Assembly (NCBI GenBank): GCA_964017155.1
Contig: OZ024856.1
Location: 39,568,909 to 39,632,908, forward strand
From: Oasisia sp. SBJ-2009
Lineage: Eukaryota; Annelida; Polychaeta; Sabellida; Siboglinidae
Reading direction: 5' to 3'
Length of the DNA stretch: 64,000 bases
In this document: positions 44,356-56,364 of the stretch, piece after piece
Position numbering within the stretch: the first letter of the stretch is position 1
How the letters are laid out: every line of letters begins with the position of its first letter
The notes under the pieces: generated by a model
The model's input: only the letters and a program-made list of their open reading frames with translations
The model's database searches: none
Told to the model about the DNA's origin: nothing
Program-made: the position numbers and the translations under genes

Positions 44356-45353
44356 TAGGGACCGGCAAATCGGCCAGGGGTGAGTCGGAAGGTCGGTTGA
44401 AATTTGTGTCCACTAGGTTTTTCTGCTCATGATGGGAATCCCAGGGAAACTCCTTTTAGGAGCCTCGTATTAATCGTATTACAGTGAAACCACATTTTTC
44501 TGACACCCAAAATAACAGAGAATGCGGCTTTATGAATTGCAATATTTTAGGAGGGTTATTTAATTTTTATGAGTGAATATGCGCTAAGTTCGGATAATTA
44601 TATCTTCGTAGCACGCGGAGGAAGTTTTCTGAAGTTTGGATAGTAGTTAGATGAATATTTAATAAGAAGATCCTGAAAATTTCATATGCATCGCATGTAG
44701 CGCATTGTAGCTAAATCGTTTTGAATTTACCGCCCATGTTCAGGACTGCGCTGACGCAATGACGGCCATCTTGGAGTAATCTAATATCAGATTCTAATCT
44801 AACTGCATCTTTGAACACGATAACATTTCAAAAAGATATTTTGGTGTGAATAAATATCTAAAAATATAACCTTTCTAATGTTAATATTCCAAATGTATAA
44901 GTTTATTTGAGTATCATATCACTAATATTGGCACAGACAGCTTCCCCATGATAATTATTATAATGCTTTATGTTGAGTGGTATGTTTTAATTTTATTTAC
45001 AGAGAAACATCACAAAGAGAAATGTCAAGGTTGACCAACAGAGCAGCTATGATTTAAATGTTGATTAAATATCTGTAAGGTTATAGCAGTTTTTAACTGC
45101 ATTTCAAATGAGTGATTTAGCCCCAGTGTGAACGTGTGCTACAGAGCGCGCTGTGCAGGCCAGAGCCGAGCCCGAGGTCACAGATTTGGTACCATATTTG
45201 GACATTTAAATGTGCCATAACTTTTTACTTCTTAAAGATATTAAAATTCTGTAAACGGTATCTTGTTACTTGGTATCTTATTGTACACATACAATCGAAA
45301 TGCACCATCACAAACATGGTAAATCTATTTTGAATGTTGTTTGCCGGTCCCTA
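44356..45353. mobile_element. Non-autonomous hAT-like DNA transposon
   Basis: A 998-bp element with perfect 14-bp terminal inverted repeats tagggaccggcaaa (44356-44369) and tttgccggtcccta (45340-45353). It is flanked on both sides by tttatga (44349-44355 and 45354-45360), a 7-bp target-site duplication. TIRs opening (C/T)AGGG..CGGCAAA and 7-8 bp duplications are typical of hAT elements. No transposase frame, so it depends on a partner. Confidence 0.85.
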
Positions 45354-45511
45354 TTTATGACAGATGATAATCGGTGTTTTCCCGCATGTTGATATTGGAC
45401 AATTGGTTTCATTTTGATTGGTGTTGTCAACACATCATATCACTGTCTGGTTCTAGCAGAAATGAAGAAGTGTCAGGTTTCGGAGACGGACAAACTTACA
45501 AAATAGTTTGT

Positions 45512-45571
45512 GGGACACTGGCACTGCCTCTGAGCAGGCCGTGGGCGAGGACTGTGCCTACGACTACGAGG
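45512..45571 (+). CDS. Possible small internal exon
   Basis: An acceptor-like acaaaatag is followed by a frame LWDTGTASEQAVGEDCAYDY, then E and a donor GAG|gtatta. Composition is protein-like and more GC-rich than the surroundings. No partner exon was identified, so this is weak. Confidence 0.2.
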
Positions 45572-45579
45572 TATTACAA

Positions 45580-47550
45580 TTTCTTGAATTTTCCAGGGCA
45601 CGTCTACCAGTGGAGATGAAACTTAAATATGGTGTGAATTTTTCGGTAACAAATCTATTCAAATTTGATAGGAAATAATATGCGCAAGAAGTCAAGATGA
45701 TTATAATTGTCATTGAATTAACAAAATCAAATATCAATTGTTGGCAAAAATAGTTATAATGGCAAAATTGAGGTGGGTCCGACTTGTACATAAGTGCCTA
45801 ATGCTCGTCTATGGAAAACAAATGTGGTCTTATGTCTGTTAGTGTTACTGTTAGCGTGTGAACCCGGCGACGCCGGCGTTACCGCTACCGATCATTCAAA
45901 CAAATGAAACATGACATCGCCATCGGCATCGGCCATCGCTCACCGGGATAGGGTATTCTCTTTCGTTTAAATAATCACACGCAGACATACGCTCATATGT
46001 GAATTTAAAGCTAACTCACTGTTTTCATACTTATTCACTATATTCTACCATTCAACAGTACCTAAAACAATGGATCATAAAATGCGAACAGTTCTTTCGA
46101 AGACGCTTGTCGAACTACACCGACGTCTTTGGTAGTGGTGGCGCAAAGAACTAACATTGCAGCCGTGCGCCCTCTGGCGTCTACAGTTAACACAAGTTTT
46201 GATTAAGTGCTGTCACCGGGAGGTGACAGCACTTGATGGGCGAGGCGAGTCGTAATCTGAAAGGCCTACGTTTTCTGGTTGCACCTCAGATGAGCTGTCT
46301 CTTCCATGCAATTCAGAACGAATAATTTGCGAAGAAAACTGTTTCTACAATTCAGTATTTCCGAATAGTCAGTGTCCCTTAAAATTATTCGTCTACAACT
46401 AGGTGGGTAAAATGAAATGGAATCGTGCTAATGTTGGTAGTAATTAAGTCGCACGACTTATTGTAATACTACTTTGTGATCCGTTCAAACAACAGCCAAG
46501 GCGCAGTGTTTGAACTGGGTAATGGTGTTCGGTTACCATTACCGTGGATGCGAATCAGCTATGGCCTATGTCCTGGATATTGGAAGAGTTTCTTGCATTT
46601 AGATACACATTTAGACCAACCGCTGGACTACAAATAAACTGGACAGTGGCGTCAACCAGAGAAGGCGTTTGACAACACCCAGCCACGAGAGAAGCTCTAT
46701 TCAGAGGCAAGGTTAATACAACAAAATTCGTTAAAATATAAATGTAGACAGAGGAGTGCAAAAAGTGTTTGCACTGACATTGTGGCTGGAATGCCGGTTT
46801 ATGTAATATAATTGTGTCTTACCTGTGCCACATCAAACTCAGTTTGACTGTAGATGTCAGTTATTCTTGTTACTGTTTGGTTAAGCTAAATGTGTGCTAT
46901 GTAGATGGGCGCATGTATTACCAAGATGATTTGCATTTACCAGTCGCATATCTCTGCAAGGAGGCCAATTCTGTTTAAATTGATTTGTGATTGTTGTAAC
47001 TGGAAAACAGCACTGTAGATGATTTTCCTGTGTCTTTATCCGCTTGGTGGGTAGTCCGCTGGGCAGTATAGAAAGGGTCTGTTTTTTTATACTTAATCTC
47101 CGCCGGTGATGTCACTGGTTACATGTTCACTGTTTGGGGTTCGTCTGTTAGTAACCGAGGAGTTACTGGCAGACGACGAATGTAAGAAATAGTAATATAT
47201 GCTAAACCAACACTGTTACGAATAAATAGGGTAACTGTTATACGACCATGTGAGAATTGTGGGTATGCTAACATAATGTCAACTTGGCATAGTCATATAA
47301 AATCAGTTAGACGCAAAGCAAACCAAATAACAACATGAGTAAATATGTAGATTTAATTAATTTAATTTATGATTATATCGTTAACTAATCGAAAATATAT
47401 TAATCCGCCGTAAAGCTAATGACATTAATTAATTTAATAGGCCCTATTGTACCCATAGTGCTCGTTGAACTTGAATAAATATGGCGCCTGCAGCCCTTGT
47501 TAAATTTACATACAATCAATAATCAACGGTTTTATTTATAATTTACATAA
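45580..47550. other. Intergenic, no gene recognised
   Basis: Apart from the perfect hairpin at 46205-46234 nothing convincing is seen. Confidence 0.4.
46205..46234. repeat. Perfect 13-bp inverted repeat (hairpin, 4-base loop)
   Basis: aagtgctgtcacc, loop ggga, ggtgacagcactt. Perfect stem in a non-coding stretch. It is not followed by a T run that would suggest Pol III termination. Confidence 0.9.
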
Positions 47551-47560
47551 TTACATTTAT

Positions 47561-47825
47561 TTACAGATTAATTGCAGCGAAATAATATTTTGTGGTATCT
47601 CCACAATCACTGTATTGCATTGAAACGCATGCGATTATGTATCGGTTGTCGGCGCTGCTTCGCTTAAATTGAACACGAGTGTTATAGAAATACAATTCTG
47701 ACCCAAACTCGTGATACAATATTCTGTTATCGATTATAATATAGCTCCTGTGCCATATTCGGACACAACTTGCGCTTCGCATGGAGGTAGATGGTCTCAT
47801 AGAAGTGTATTTATATAGAAGGCTT
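47561..47825 (-). other. 3' UTR region with an alternative open frame
   Basis: A different frame of the last exon stays open to 47571 and reads IIIDNRILYHEFGSELYFYN, then CVSMQYSDCGDTTKYYFAAI. It may be translated only if an upstream exon is joined in a different phase. I treat it as 3' UTR, but the composition is protein-like. Confidence 0.25.
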
Positions 47826-49006
47826 CTATGCCGAATAGACGTGGTCGAGGTAGATTTTGTTGCCTGGCGCTGGTTTTGACGGAGCCTACAAACAAACCAA
47901 AACATCAGTTACCCTCGCATATGCACGGCTAAGTGGTAACCAATATAATCTGTCTAGTGAATATATCGCAGTGTTATGGAAAAAAACAAGGAAGAAAACA
48001 CAGCAAGGAAGACTACTGTATGGTGGAATTTTATGCGCACTGCGCATACTTACTAAACGGCGTTTAAGGATAAATCAACTGTTAGTTTAACGGTTTTGTG
48101 ATGTGTGTGGTTGAAACAAGGAAGTTGAACACAGCATTGGGAGCAGGTGGTTTGTTACAATAGATATGTGGACAATGGTCTTCAAAGTGTCATCAATTAG
48201 AACACTAACGCAAGAAGACTCCGGGAAAGAGGACCAGAGGACGCCCAAGAGAAACCTATCACAGAACAAAAACTGTCTACATAAATTGCCCAAAACGATT
48301 GTTCAATTTTTGTAAGATCCCGATCGTACCTTCTTATAGGCTGCTTTTGAACGCGGTTTCTTCTTTTCATTTCGATTCCTCTGACGTTTACGTTTCATAA
48401 CCTGTAACATACAATAACACATTTAGAGCCTACACACTGACACACACGGCACATACACGCACGTATGTACGTATGCACGCACGCAAGCACGCACGCACAC
48501 AAACAGAAACAGACAGAAACAAACACACATACACACGCACACGCACACGCACACGCACACGCACACACCACCACCATCATCAGCATCAATGATGAATCAC
48601 GTTACTGGGTATGCTTGATAGGTTTTACACATGTGGACACCCTACTAATGTCCACCTAATTGTTTTTACGCCTACTGGAGGCAGAAGAGACACTACCCCC
48701 TGGTCTACCCACCAGAATCACGATGACGATGACAATCGCGACCACCACAGCGGCGGTCACCGCCACTAGTGCCACCTGTTGCCAAGTCTCCGCCAGCAGC
48801 CAGACGAAACGAGGCGAGTCAGGGTCGTCAGGTTCTGACGTCACAGAGTTTGCGACGAACACTGTGCTGTCGTACGTGACGGTGGTGTCCCCGTCACCTT
48901 GTCTGACGCGTGTCGTCATCCCATCGACAGCCGTCGCCAGAGCTTCCGGCGACCGTCCCATCAACCGGAAGTGAACTTTGATAGTTGTTCCATCTGACCT
49001 TTCCAC
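47826..49006 (-). CDS. Single-pass membrane protein with SEA-like domain (last three exons)
   Basis: Exons 49006-48713, 48401-48330 and 47885-47826, all joined in phase 0. The first has a clean acceptor (cttctttttatag) and encodes DGTTIKVHFRLMGRSPEALA, then TYDSTVFVANS, resembling the second half of a SEA domain. A strong membrane helix follows (VALVAVTAAVVVAIVIVIVI). A donor, ATTCTG|gtgggt, sits exactly at the end of the helix. The next exon is a highly basic stop-transfer segment (VMKRKRQRNRNEKKKPRSKA). The last exon gives a short tail, PAPGNKIYLDHVYSA, then stop. This topology makes an extracellular N-terminus and a cytoplasmic C-terminus. Without splicing at 48713 the frame would instead end in a 17-residue tail (stop at 48656). 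Upstream exons were not identified. The family name is unknown; SEA-like is from the pattern only. Confidence 0.62.
48428..48566. repeat. CA/CGCA-rich microsatellite
   Basis: cacacac, cgcacgta, (cgca)n, then (cacacg)n and a caccaccatcatcag end. It sits in the intron between the membrane-helix exon and the basic exon. Confidence 0.85.
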
Positions 49007-49019
49007 CTATAAAAAGAAG

Positions 49020-50920
49020 TAGAAAATGACTTTGCATTGTGCATAAACTTGTAGATATTCTTAGAGTCCCTATTTACGAACTACACCAGCAGGCTGGTGC
49101 AATAAATGTATAATTTGTTTATTGCGACTCTTGACCCGAAGGACGGATCGCAAATTTAACCCCATGTTTACGGTTTACAAAAGGGTAACGCCTCACTGTT
49201 TTTTTTTGTAGCATTGACCGCGTCCACCAACGTATAGTGAATGACCCGAGTCCAAAAGAAGCCACACGGTATATGCGTGACATCAAATCACGACAAGATA
49301 CTGGGGTCACGCGTACCAACTCCCCAACACCACGAAGGGACATGGTTGACTGAACGTCCGAGCACTACCTCTGTTGACCCAATGCACAAGCAAGATGTTT
49401 ATCGAAGATTTTATATACTGGTAGGAAGACTTTACTAACGAAATGTTCCACGTGATTATCAATGATATTACGTTGATAATTTGTTGACCGATATTACACT
49501 ACATGACGCAGTACCCCTGGTATATAAACTAGGGCTATCAAAGGCAATCTGCTATCTGACACGGTAACTTGGTACACTTACCCCTGGGCTTTCTCTTGTT
49601 CGTATTATGTTTGCAGAGGCCTGCATGTGACACACCTTAGCAATACTGTACTGAGTTAGATAATTTATAGTCAGTACACGGGTTATACATTTACCCCGTT
49701 TGTGCAATGTTTCACTTACCCTGCCACACTCACCAGGTAAAGACAACCAGCAATTGTTAGTGCCTCATCTAAAGATACAGGGAAGGAAAGACACAGATAA
49801 TAGGGAATTAACCTATTGTCTGACTGAATCAATGTCGGTTAAAATATCTTTGCACACGGCGTCATGTCACCACTACACGCCACAGTTACGTCATCTAATG
49901 ACTATGTATAGTCCTACTTTGGCCTGATACATTACAGTATTGTACCGATTATTTATAATAACGAACAACGGAATGTTCACCCAAGCGTGACAAGTGTGAC
50001 GCAACCCATTATTTTCACCAAATGTCATTGTGTCGGGGTTACAGCGACATGTGCAGAAATTTACGACAATTGTCGCACATTTTCACCGTACAACCACATA
50101 AAATCGACGGAGTGTCGCCTACTATCACGCAGGAGGGTGTGTCGTCTACTATGGTCGTCTGACATCCAGCACGAAGGCGAGGCAGACTCTGGGGCTAAAG
50201 GTCATCGCGACCAAAACGAGATTTCCCTTCGTAATCCAGGCTGTTGTATATATTAACGGCTGGCATTTCCTGAGTTGTAAAAGTCTATTAGTTGTTTAGT
50301 GTGGGCGAGTGAACAGAAACACACGAACCCCTTCGTATTCTCAAGTGGGTTGCGTTCCAAAGTGTTCATATAAGTTGCATATGTTACGTTCGTCAGCAGA
50401 GTTTTGTTCGCAGAGAGATGAAGCTCAATACCGTCGAATGTATTTTGCTTGCTTTTTAGCAGCTTTGGTATCTCACCAATTCACTGGAGTGGTAAACAGA
50501 CAAATATAATAAATTAAATAAAAACTTGCATCTGAAATGCAGTAGCATGTATGTGTTCCTGGTACGGATATGACACTTACTTGACGAAAAGTTCCCGTAG
50601 CGTAGCATATAATCTAATATATTACTATTGCGCAAAAGTCGTCACATTCGCTGGGATGTTGATCGGTAGCGCAACTGCAATCACTTCAGTGAATTACCAT
50701 CGGATGTGTTGAAAGCACCACACCTCAGTGACACAACGGGACCTATTTATAAAAGTTTTAAATAAGTGTATGACAATCCCATCATGTTGTGTCACATTGT
50801 GGTATATAGACTAGAGGACACACATAAACACACGCGTCTTCACAGGTCGGTCCAAGTTTGTTTTCGTAAACATGGGTCGAATCTGCGCAGCTTATTATTA
50901 CATGTTACATTGTTACAAGC
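49020..50920. other. No supported gene
   Basis: Upstream exons of the SEA-like membrane protein would be expected here on the minus strand but none is convincing. 50107-50300 (+) has a protein-like frame (RSVAYYHAGGCVVYYGRLTS) without clear splice sites. Confidence 0.35.
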
Positions 50921-50930
50921 ACAAACATGC

Positions 50931-50984
50931 ATTCACGCACGCACGCACGCACGCGCGCGCGCACGCACGCACGCACGCCCACAC

Positions 50985-51032
<48 letters not shown>

Positions 51033-51043
51033 ACCCACACACA

Positions 51044-51134
<91 letters not shown>

Positions 51135-51145
51135 ACCCACACACA

Positions 51146-51216
<71 letters not shown>

Positions 51217-51223
51217 ACACACA

Positions 51224-51307
<84 letters not shown>
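50931..51307. repeat. CA/CCCA compound microsatellite
   Basis: (cgca)n, then (ca)n regularly broken by cccaccca and ccca; about 375 bases. Translations of THTHTP type are artefacts. Confidence 0.97.
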
Positions 51308-51309
<2 letters not shown>

Positions 51310-51310
<1 letters not shown>

Positions 51311-53100
51311 TCATCATCATAGTACTTGTTCACCAACGATCAGTAAGTTATGAATTCAAATTCTAACTAATTTAATTTGACCCCTTACTTATAACCAGAT
51401 GTCACCTTATCTGAACCGACGCTAGCTAGTACACGTGAATGATCTGTTACGGTGGATTGATTCGTCCCGAGAATCCCATTGCACGGAACGCATGCGTGCA
51501 CAAAATCTACGTCAGTTGAAAACCAGCCGTCAGTGTAACGGGAGATCATTAGGTCACTTATCATGCGTTGAGACACACAAAGCAAAACACTATCGAGGAA
51601 TGATCCATAATTATTGTCCGAGACTGGTTCAAATAAACCTAACTTACTTGCTATGCGCCGTGATATTCAAGATTAGAGAATGTCACCAAAGGTGACACTA
51701 CCGTTCCGTGCCACGCTACACGATACACGACTGATGTTATCTAGGGTTCGTGTCCCTGTGCTACATAGACCACCTATTGTCAATTAACAAAGTTGGTTTA
51801 GTATTTTCTAACAGAACACAAACAATCAAATTATACACAAATGTTTAATTAAGGCTTATGTACGTTGGCGTCTTAGCGTTCTGACTAGACTCATTCTACA
51901 TTCGATAACATCACAATGTAAGCCGATTATACACAGACTGTCTGCCAATGTTTACGCACTTTGCCTAGTCCCGTTCCCACGGTTTCCTGCGCTACTTAAA
52001 TTATCGCGATTCGGAGATTTGTCAATTTTGTTAAGCAACACTGTTCGAGCTAATAGTTTAGTCGAGGAAGTTTTCAACTGCGCATAAGGAGAATATCATG
52101 CATCGACGTACTGGTAGTTCGTGACGGTCTGTTGCGTGCAAGTAAGACGAGCTACATCCCCTGTCAGCATTCTGACACCACGGTCAAGTTCCAGGCACAA
52201 CAATCTACAGTACAACCTCCTTCATCACCGCTCTCACTACGGCGGGCGGGGTGCTGGTGAGAGGAAAATTATTTAATGATGATTACAGTTGCCATTCTCC
52301 GGAAGACGACGGGAGACATCCTGGCCGCATCACGTACATGACATGGACCGTGCGTGGACATCACAGGAGACAAGTCAACCAACGCAGATAACAGTATATA
52401 GTGGATGTTTACTTACATTCACAGTGACCATTTGTAAATGTCTCAATATGAGTAGTAAAAAGAACGACCGTGGACGACATGCACCATTGCAGTGGGCGTT
52501 ATCTTGATTGCCAGCTCAACGAAGGTCGGTATGGTAATGGTGTTCTTAATACCTCATTAAACTGTAACATTCCAACAACAATGTGTACACACTCAGTTAA
52601 TAGAACGTTGCGTAATGCTGGAAACAAAGTATAGCTCAATGATTCATGCCCTCAAAGAAGTTCATCCACAGAGTAAGCATACGTCATGTTGGTTGATGCT
52701 CTGCTGGTCTTGATTGAAGCAGTACTTACATAGCTATATTCGCCCTGTCGGTGGTGTTGTGTTTGGTTAATACGCACGGTCCAGGTAGGATAAGCCGTAA
52801 CTAAACCTAGCTTTGAGCATAACTAAACGTAGACTGTAACCAAATACCACTAGTCGAGTTAGACAGTCGACACATCGTTAAACTCACCCAACGGTGCTCC
52901 ACTCCTACGTGATCCTTTCAATACAATTCGGTCTCCTCGGTTAGATGTCGTACAACTAGAACACAGACGCCGGTCTGTGCACGAGTGACGGTTATGCAAG
53001 CGACCGTACCCTAACCTAACGACACATGACACACAGACCCTCTGTACAGACGCACCACCGCGGACGAGACGTAGCCGGTTGTGCTGTGTGTCCGCTCTCT
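51310..53100. other. No supported gene
   Basis: Unique-looking DNA. A segment at 52150-52255 ends in a donor-like GTGCTG|gtgaga after SFITALTTAGGVLV, but has an upstream stop in the same frame. Confidence 0.35.
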
Positions 53101-53108
53101 GTTGACAG

Positions 53109-53286
53109 CCGTGAGGTGACATGCGACCGTCGCGCTCCAGTGCGTCCTTCGCACGCTATCTACGTCTCGACAACGCGTCAACCGAGTAACCCAATCGTCG
53201 TCGACGTCGTGCTGACGCCCGTCCCGACACTGTCGTCACGGGGCATCTGTCCGTTTGGTGTCAACGGTCACTCGTGCGTGCATTGA
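53109..53286 (+). CDS. Candidate terminal exon, unknown protein
   Basis: Behind an acceptor (ctctctgttgacag) a GC3-rich frame reads REVTCDRRAPVRPSHAIYVS, then PIVVDVVLTPVPTLSSRGIC, and ends PFGVNGHSCVH, stop. The strand-like hydrophobic pattern with three cysteines suggests an extracellular beta-domain. No partner exon and no family recognised. Confidence 0.28.
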
Positions 53287-54392
53287 CAAGACTTCAGCAC
53301 AGAAACTTTGAACATTAATAGTGGCACAGTTATCACCCCGCGGTTCAATGAGCCTGCTCCATTGGCCCGCCTTTGATTCACCGGTATACTTTCGCGTATA
53401 CACGTATCACAATGCGACGCGTTTATCGCATTGGCCTACTTGTATTTTGTATATTCGTCACCGTGGAAACTGCTCGTTTCATCGATACGTAGGAGTAACT
53501 TGTATCACCTGGCGGCATGTTGACCCATATGTGTAAGGAAATGTGTTACGTCGTAAGCACGCAACCCGTTATGACCATAAATGTGTACACTTAGTGTATT
53601 AAATGCCATTTGGTTGGTCAGACGGTCTGTTATGAGCGCAAACGTGACAGTTACTTGTTGTGAAGCGACAGTTACGTGTGTCGCGCGTCCGAGCAAGTCA
53701 GTGTTGACAGCTGACTATAGAATCCATGAATTAATTACTGGCTACGTACGGAAGATCTTTGAATTTTTTGTACTTTGAAGTGTCGTTTACTACTACATGA
53801 ACCAGCTCAACTCCAATAGCAGTTCACGTCTGTCATTACCTCTCCAGCCAGCGACGAGAGGCAATAACAGATAAGCATGAAGAGCACTGCTGAAATGCAG
53901 AGTCGTCAGATGGGCATTGCTAGCTGGCTCAGTGACACGTCCACGATTTAAGAAGTCGGTGGAAATGTAAGTGCAATGCGACGAGAACGGCCACTCTCGG
54001 AATATCCTATAATGACAATGCAAACGTTGTTTGGATTTTGATTGGGTTTCTTATTTACATGCCTCCATAGTTCACAGTAAAGGGTAACAAAAGAAAGCCC
54101 AGCTACGAACTGCTGAGCGTGGAAGCGCACCACAGAAGGAAGAGCATTGCGAGGAGAGTTGGTCCATGAGGCAACGGGCAGCCGAGTGACGTAGACACAA
54201 ACGTGCCAGTTGTGGACAAAGTATGAGTCGAGGACAGAAGAAGGAGAGGGATGCGACGAACAGCACGGACCTGTGCCGAGTCTAGTTTCGGAGACAACAC
54301 AGAGGAGATTGTCGAGTAAAAACTGGGACTCGTCATTGCACCAGACTGCTTGCTGTCGGGTCCGTGTGCTCCGTCAACTAAGAACCAGACAG

Positions 54393-54780
54393 ACGTGACG
54401 TGACGTGCCGTGACGTGACGTGACGTGACGTGACGTGACGTGACGTGACGTGACGTGCCGTGACGTGACGTGACGTGACGTGACGTGACGTGACGTGACG
54501 TGACGTGACGTGACGTGACGTGACGTGACGTGACGTGACGTGACGTGACGTGACGTGACGTGACGTGACGTGACGTGACGTGACGTGACGTGACGTGACG
54601 TGACGTGACGTGACGTGACGTGACGTGACGTGACGTGACGTGACGTGACGTGACGTGACGTGACGTGACGTGACGTGACGTGACGTGACGTGACGTGACG
54701 TGACGTGACGTGACGTGACGTGACGTGACGTGACGTGACGTGACGTGACGTGACGTGACGTGACGTGACGTGACGTGACG
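54393..54780. repeat. Pentanucleotide (TGACG)n array
   Basis: About 77 near-perfect copies of tgacg; only two units (near 54407 and 54457) read tgccg. Each junction makes tgacgtgacg, i.e. repeated TGACGT half-sites for bZIP/CREB-type factors. The reverse-strand TSRHV translation is an artefact. Confidence 0.97.
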
Positions 54781-55084
54781 CTATGTTGGTTGACACATTT
54801 GGGGTCTGCTGGGCATGATAGTTTTACCAAAACAAATTACGATAAAATACAGCAGCCATGTTGTGTGTAGACCCAGTGAGTATTCTGCCATAATACTCCT
54901 GAAATATAATTCAATTACCCAAGTAGAGCACGGCTGACGGAGCAGTCTGTATTTAGAATGAAATACATGTTTTAGTTTGTTATACACTTGATGTATGAGG
55001 GCGCAAGACAAGGGGCGATAATATCAAACTTCTGATTAATCAACTAACTATCAAACCAATTGTCTTCACATATGACAGGGATTC

Positions 55085-55660
55085 TGATGTTAAATGTTGA
55101 CGAGAGTTTACGTATTTAAACGTGTCCGAAATTGTTTAGCAAGGTTAGTCACGCGTTCTCCTCGATTTTCTCGGTCAGTGTCGTTTCTTAAATCATTGCA
55201 TTGGCTCCCTGTGCACCATCGCATTATTGTCAAGATTTGTACAATAGCCTACCAAGCACTCTCATCAACACAACCAGCATATCTGAAATCGATGTTCACT
55301 CCAGCAAGACATTCCAGACAGCTATGATAAATCAGTTGCAACCCTCTTTGTATTCCTGGGGTGAAAACGAAAGTTTGAACCCGAGTTTCTCTGTTGCCGC
55401 ACCCACTCTCTGGAATTCGCTTCCTGCCAGTGTTAAATTAGAAGGATAAATAAAATACAGTTTACTTCATCTAAAAACCTATCTTTAATGCTGCCTATCC
55501 TCTCTAGCTTCCAATCACCTTCATCCATCCGTTGACGACTCTTGCTCGCTTTGTTATACGATTATAAGTTTGCTTAATCGCTTGGTTTTGTCACGCCACT
55601 GAGCTTGATCTTCGAGGATATTGGCGCATAAGAAGTCGTTATTATTATTATTTTATATAA
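55085..55660 (+). mobile_element. L2/CR1-clade LINE remnant (reverse transcriptase C-terminus and 3' end)
   Basis: Frames at 55094-55449 read CLARLVTRSPRFSRSVSFLK, SLHWLPVHHRIIVKICTIAY, QALSSTQPAYLK, then in another frame SFSVAAPTLWNSLPASVK. This is the conserved 'LHWLPVxxRIxFKIxxLxYKxL ... FSVAAPxLWNSLP' block of L2/CR1-type elements, with frameshifts. The 3' end at 55600-55660 (ttcgaggatattggcgcata, then agtcg(tta)n) resembles the tails of the SINEs in this window. Confidence 0.8.
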
Positions 55661-56039
55661 TTGAGTATGGTATTAACGAGGTCAACGTTACGTAAAGGTG
55701 TCGACTAGCCGTAAGAGGTGTAGTCTTGGTCACGACCCGCATGGATAATAATCAGCACGGCTCTGCCTCGGGCCACTGCAGCTATGCAACAATGTCCGTC
55801 ATTTGTGTTGTAACAACCATTAAGCAAACGGTATGTCATATTAATGTGTTGACATTCCCATTTGACAAACTCATTCGGCCATCATCGCTAATGTTGCAAT
55901 GCTAAAATAACCTTAGATGTAGGTTTTATTTCCACTTCACTTGAAACAGCCTGCATACAAATTGCAATGGTGGACACAGGAACGTGTCTAATAGATTACG
56001 CCAGAAGTGTTATGTTAGGACATACATTTACCATAACAT

Positions 56040-56253
56040 TTGCAGCTGTCACTATGTTTGGTGACACATTTGGGGCCTGCTGTTGTGCTTACGAATAATG
56101 CGTAGTAGTGGTATTGGTAGTGGCAGTGGCAGTGGCAGTGGCAGTGGCAGTGGCAGTGGCAGTGGCAGTGGCAGTGGCAGTGGCAGTGGCAGTGGCAGTG
56201 GCAGTGGCAGTGGCAGTGGCAGTGGCAGTGGCAGTGGCAGTGGCAGTGGCAGT
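56040..56253. repeat. (GGCAGT)n hexanucleotide array with repeat flank
   Basis: About 23 copies of ggcagt at 56116-56253, followed by gtagtagtag. The 56046-56080 flank ctatgtttggtgacacattt, ggggcctgctg is nearly the same as the flank at 54780-54812 next to the (TGACG)n array. Confidence 0.9.
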
Positions 56254-56364
56254 AGCAGAAGCAGTAGTAGTAGTAGTAATAGTAGTAGTCGTGATGTTTT
56301 TTTTTATAGTTTGAATGCTTGTGTAATGTTAATTTCACGATGTACTCTATACTCTATACATTAC

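Noticed and set aside
54070..54370. Tc1/mariner-like transposase fragment (minus strand, DESQFLLDN)
   Set aside because: One short DESxF-like match only; the following residues do not fit the transposase core, and no TIRs or TA target sites were found.
54374..54830. TSRHV-repeat proteins of 140-150 codons
   Set aside because: A 5-base repeat read in any frame without stops; no flanking coding signal.
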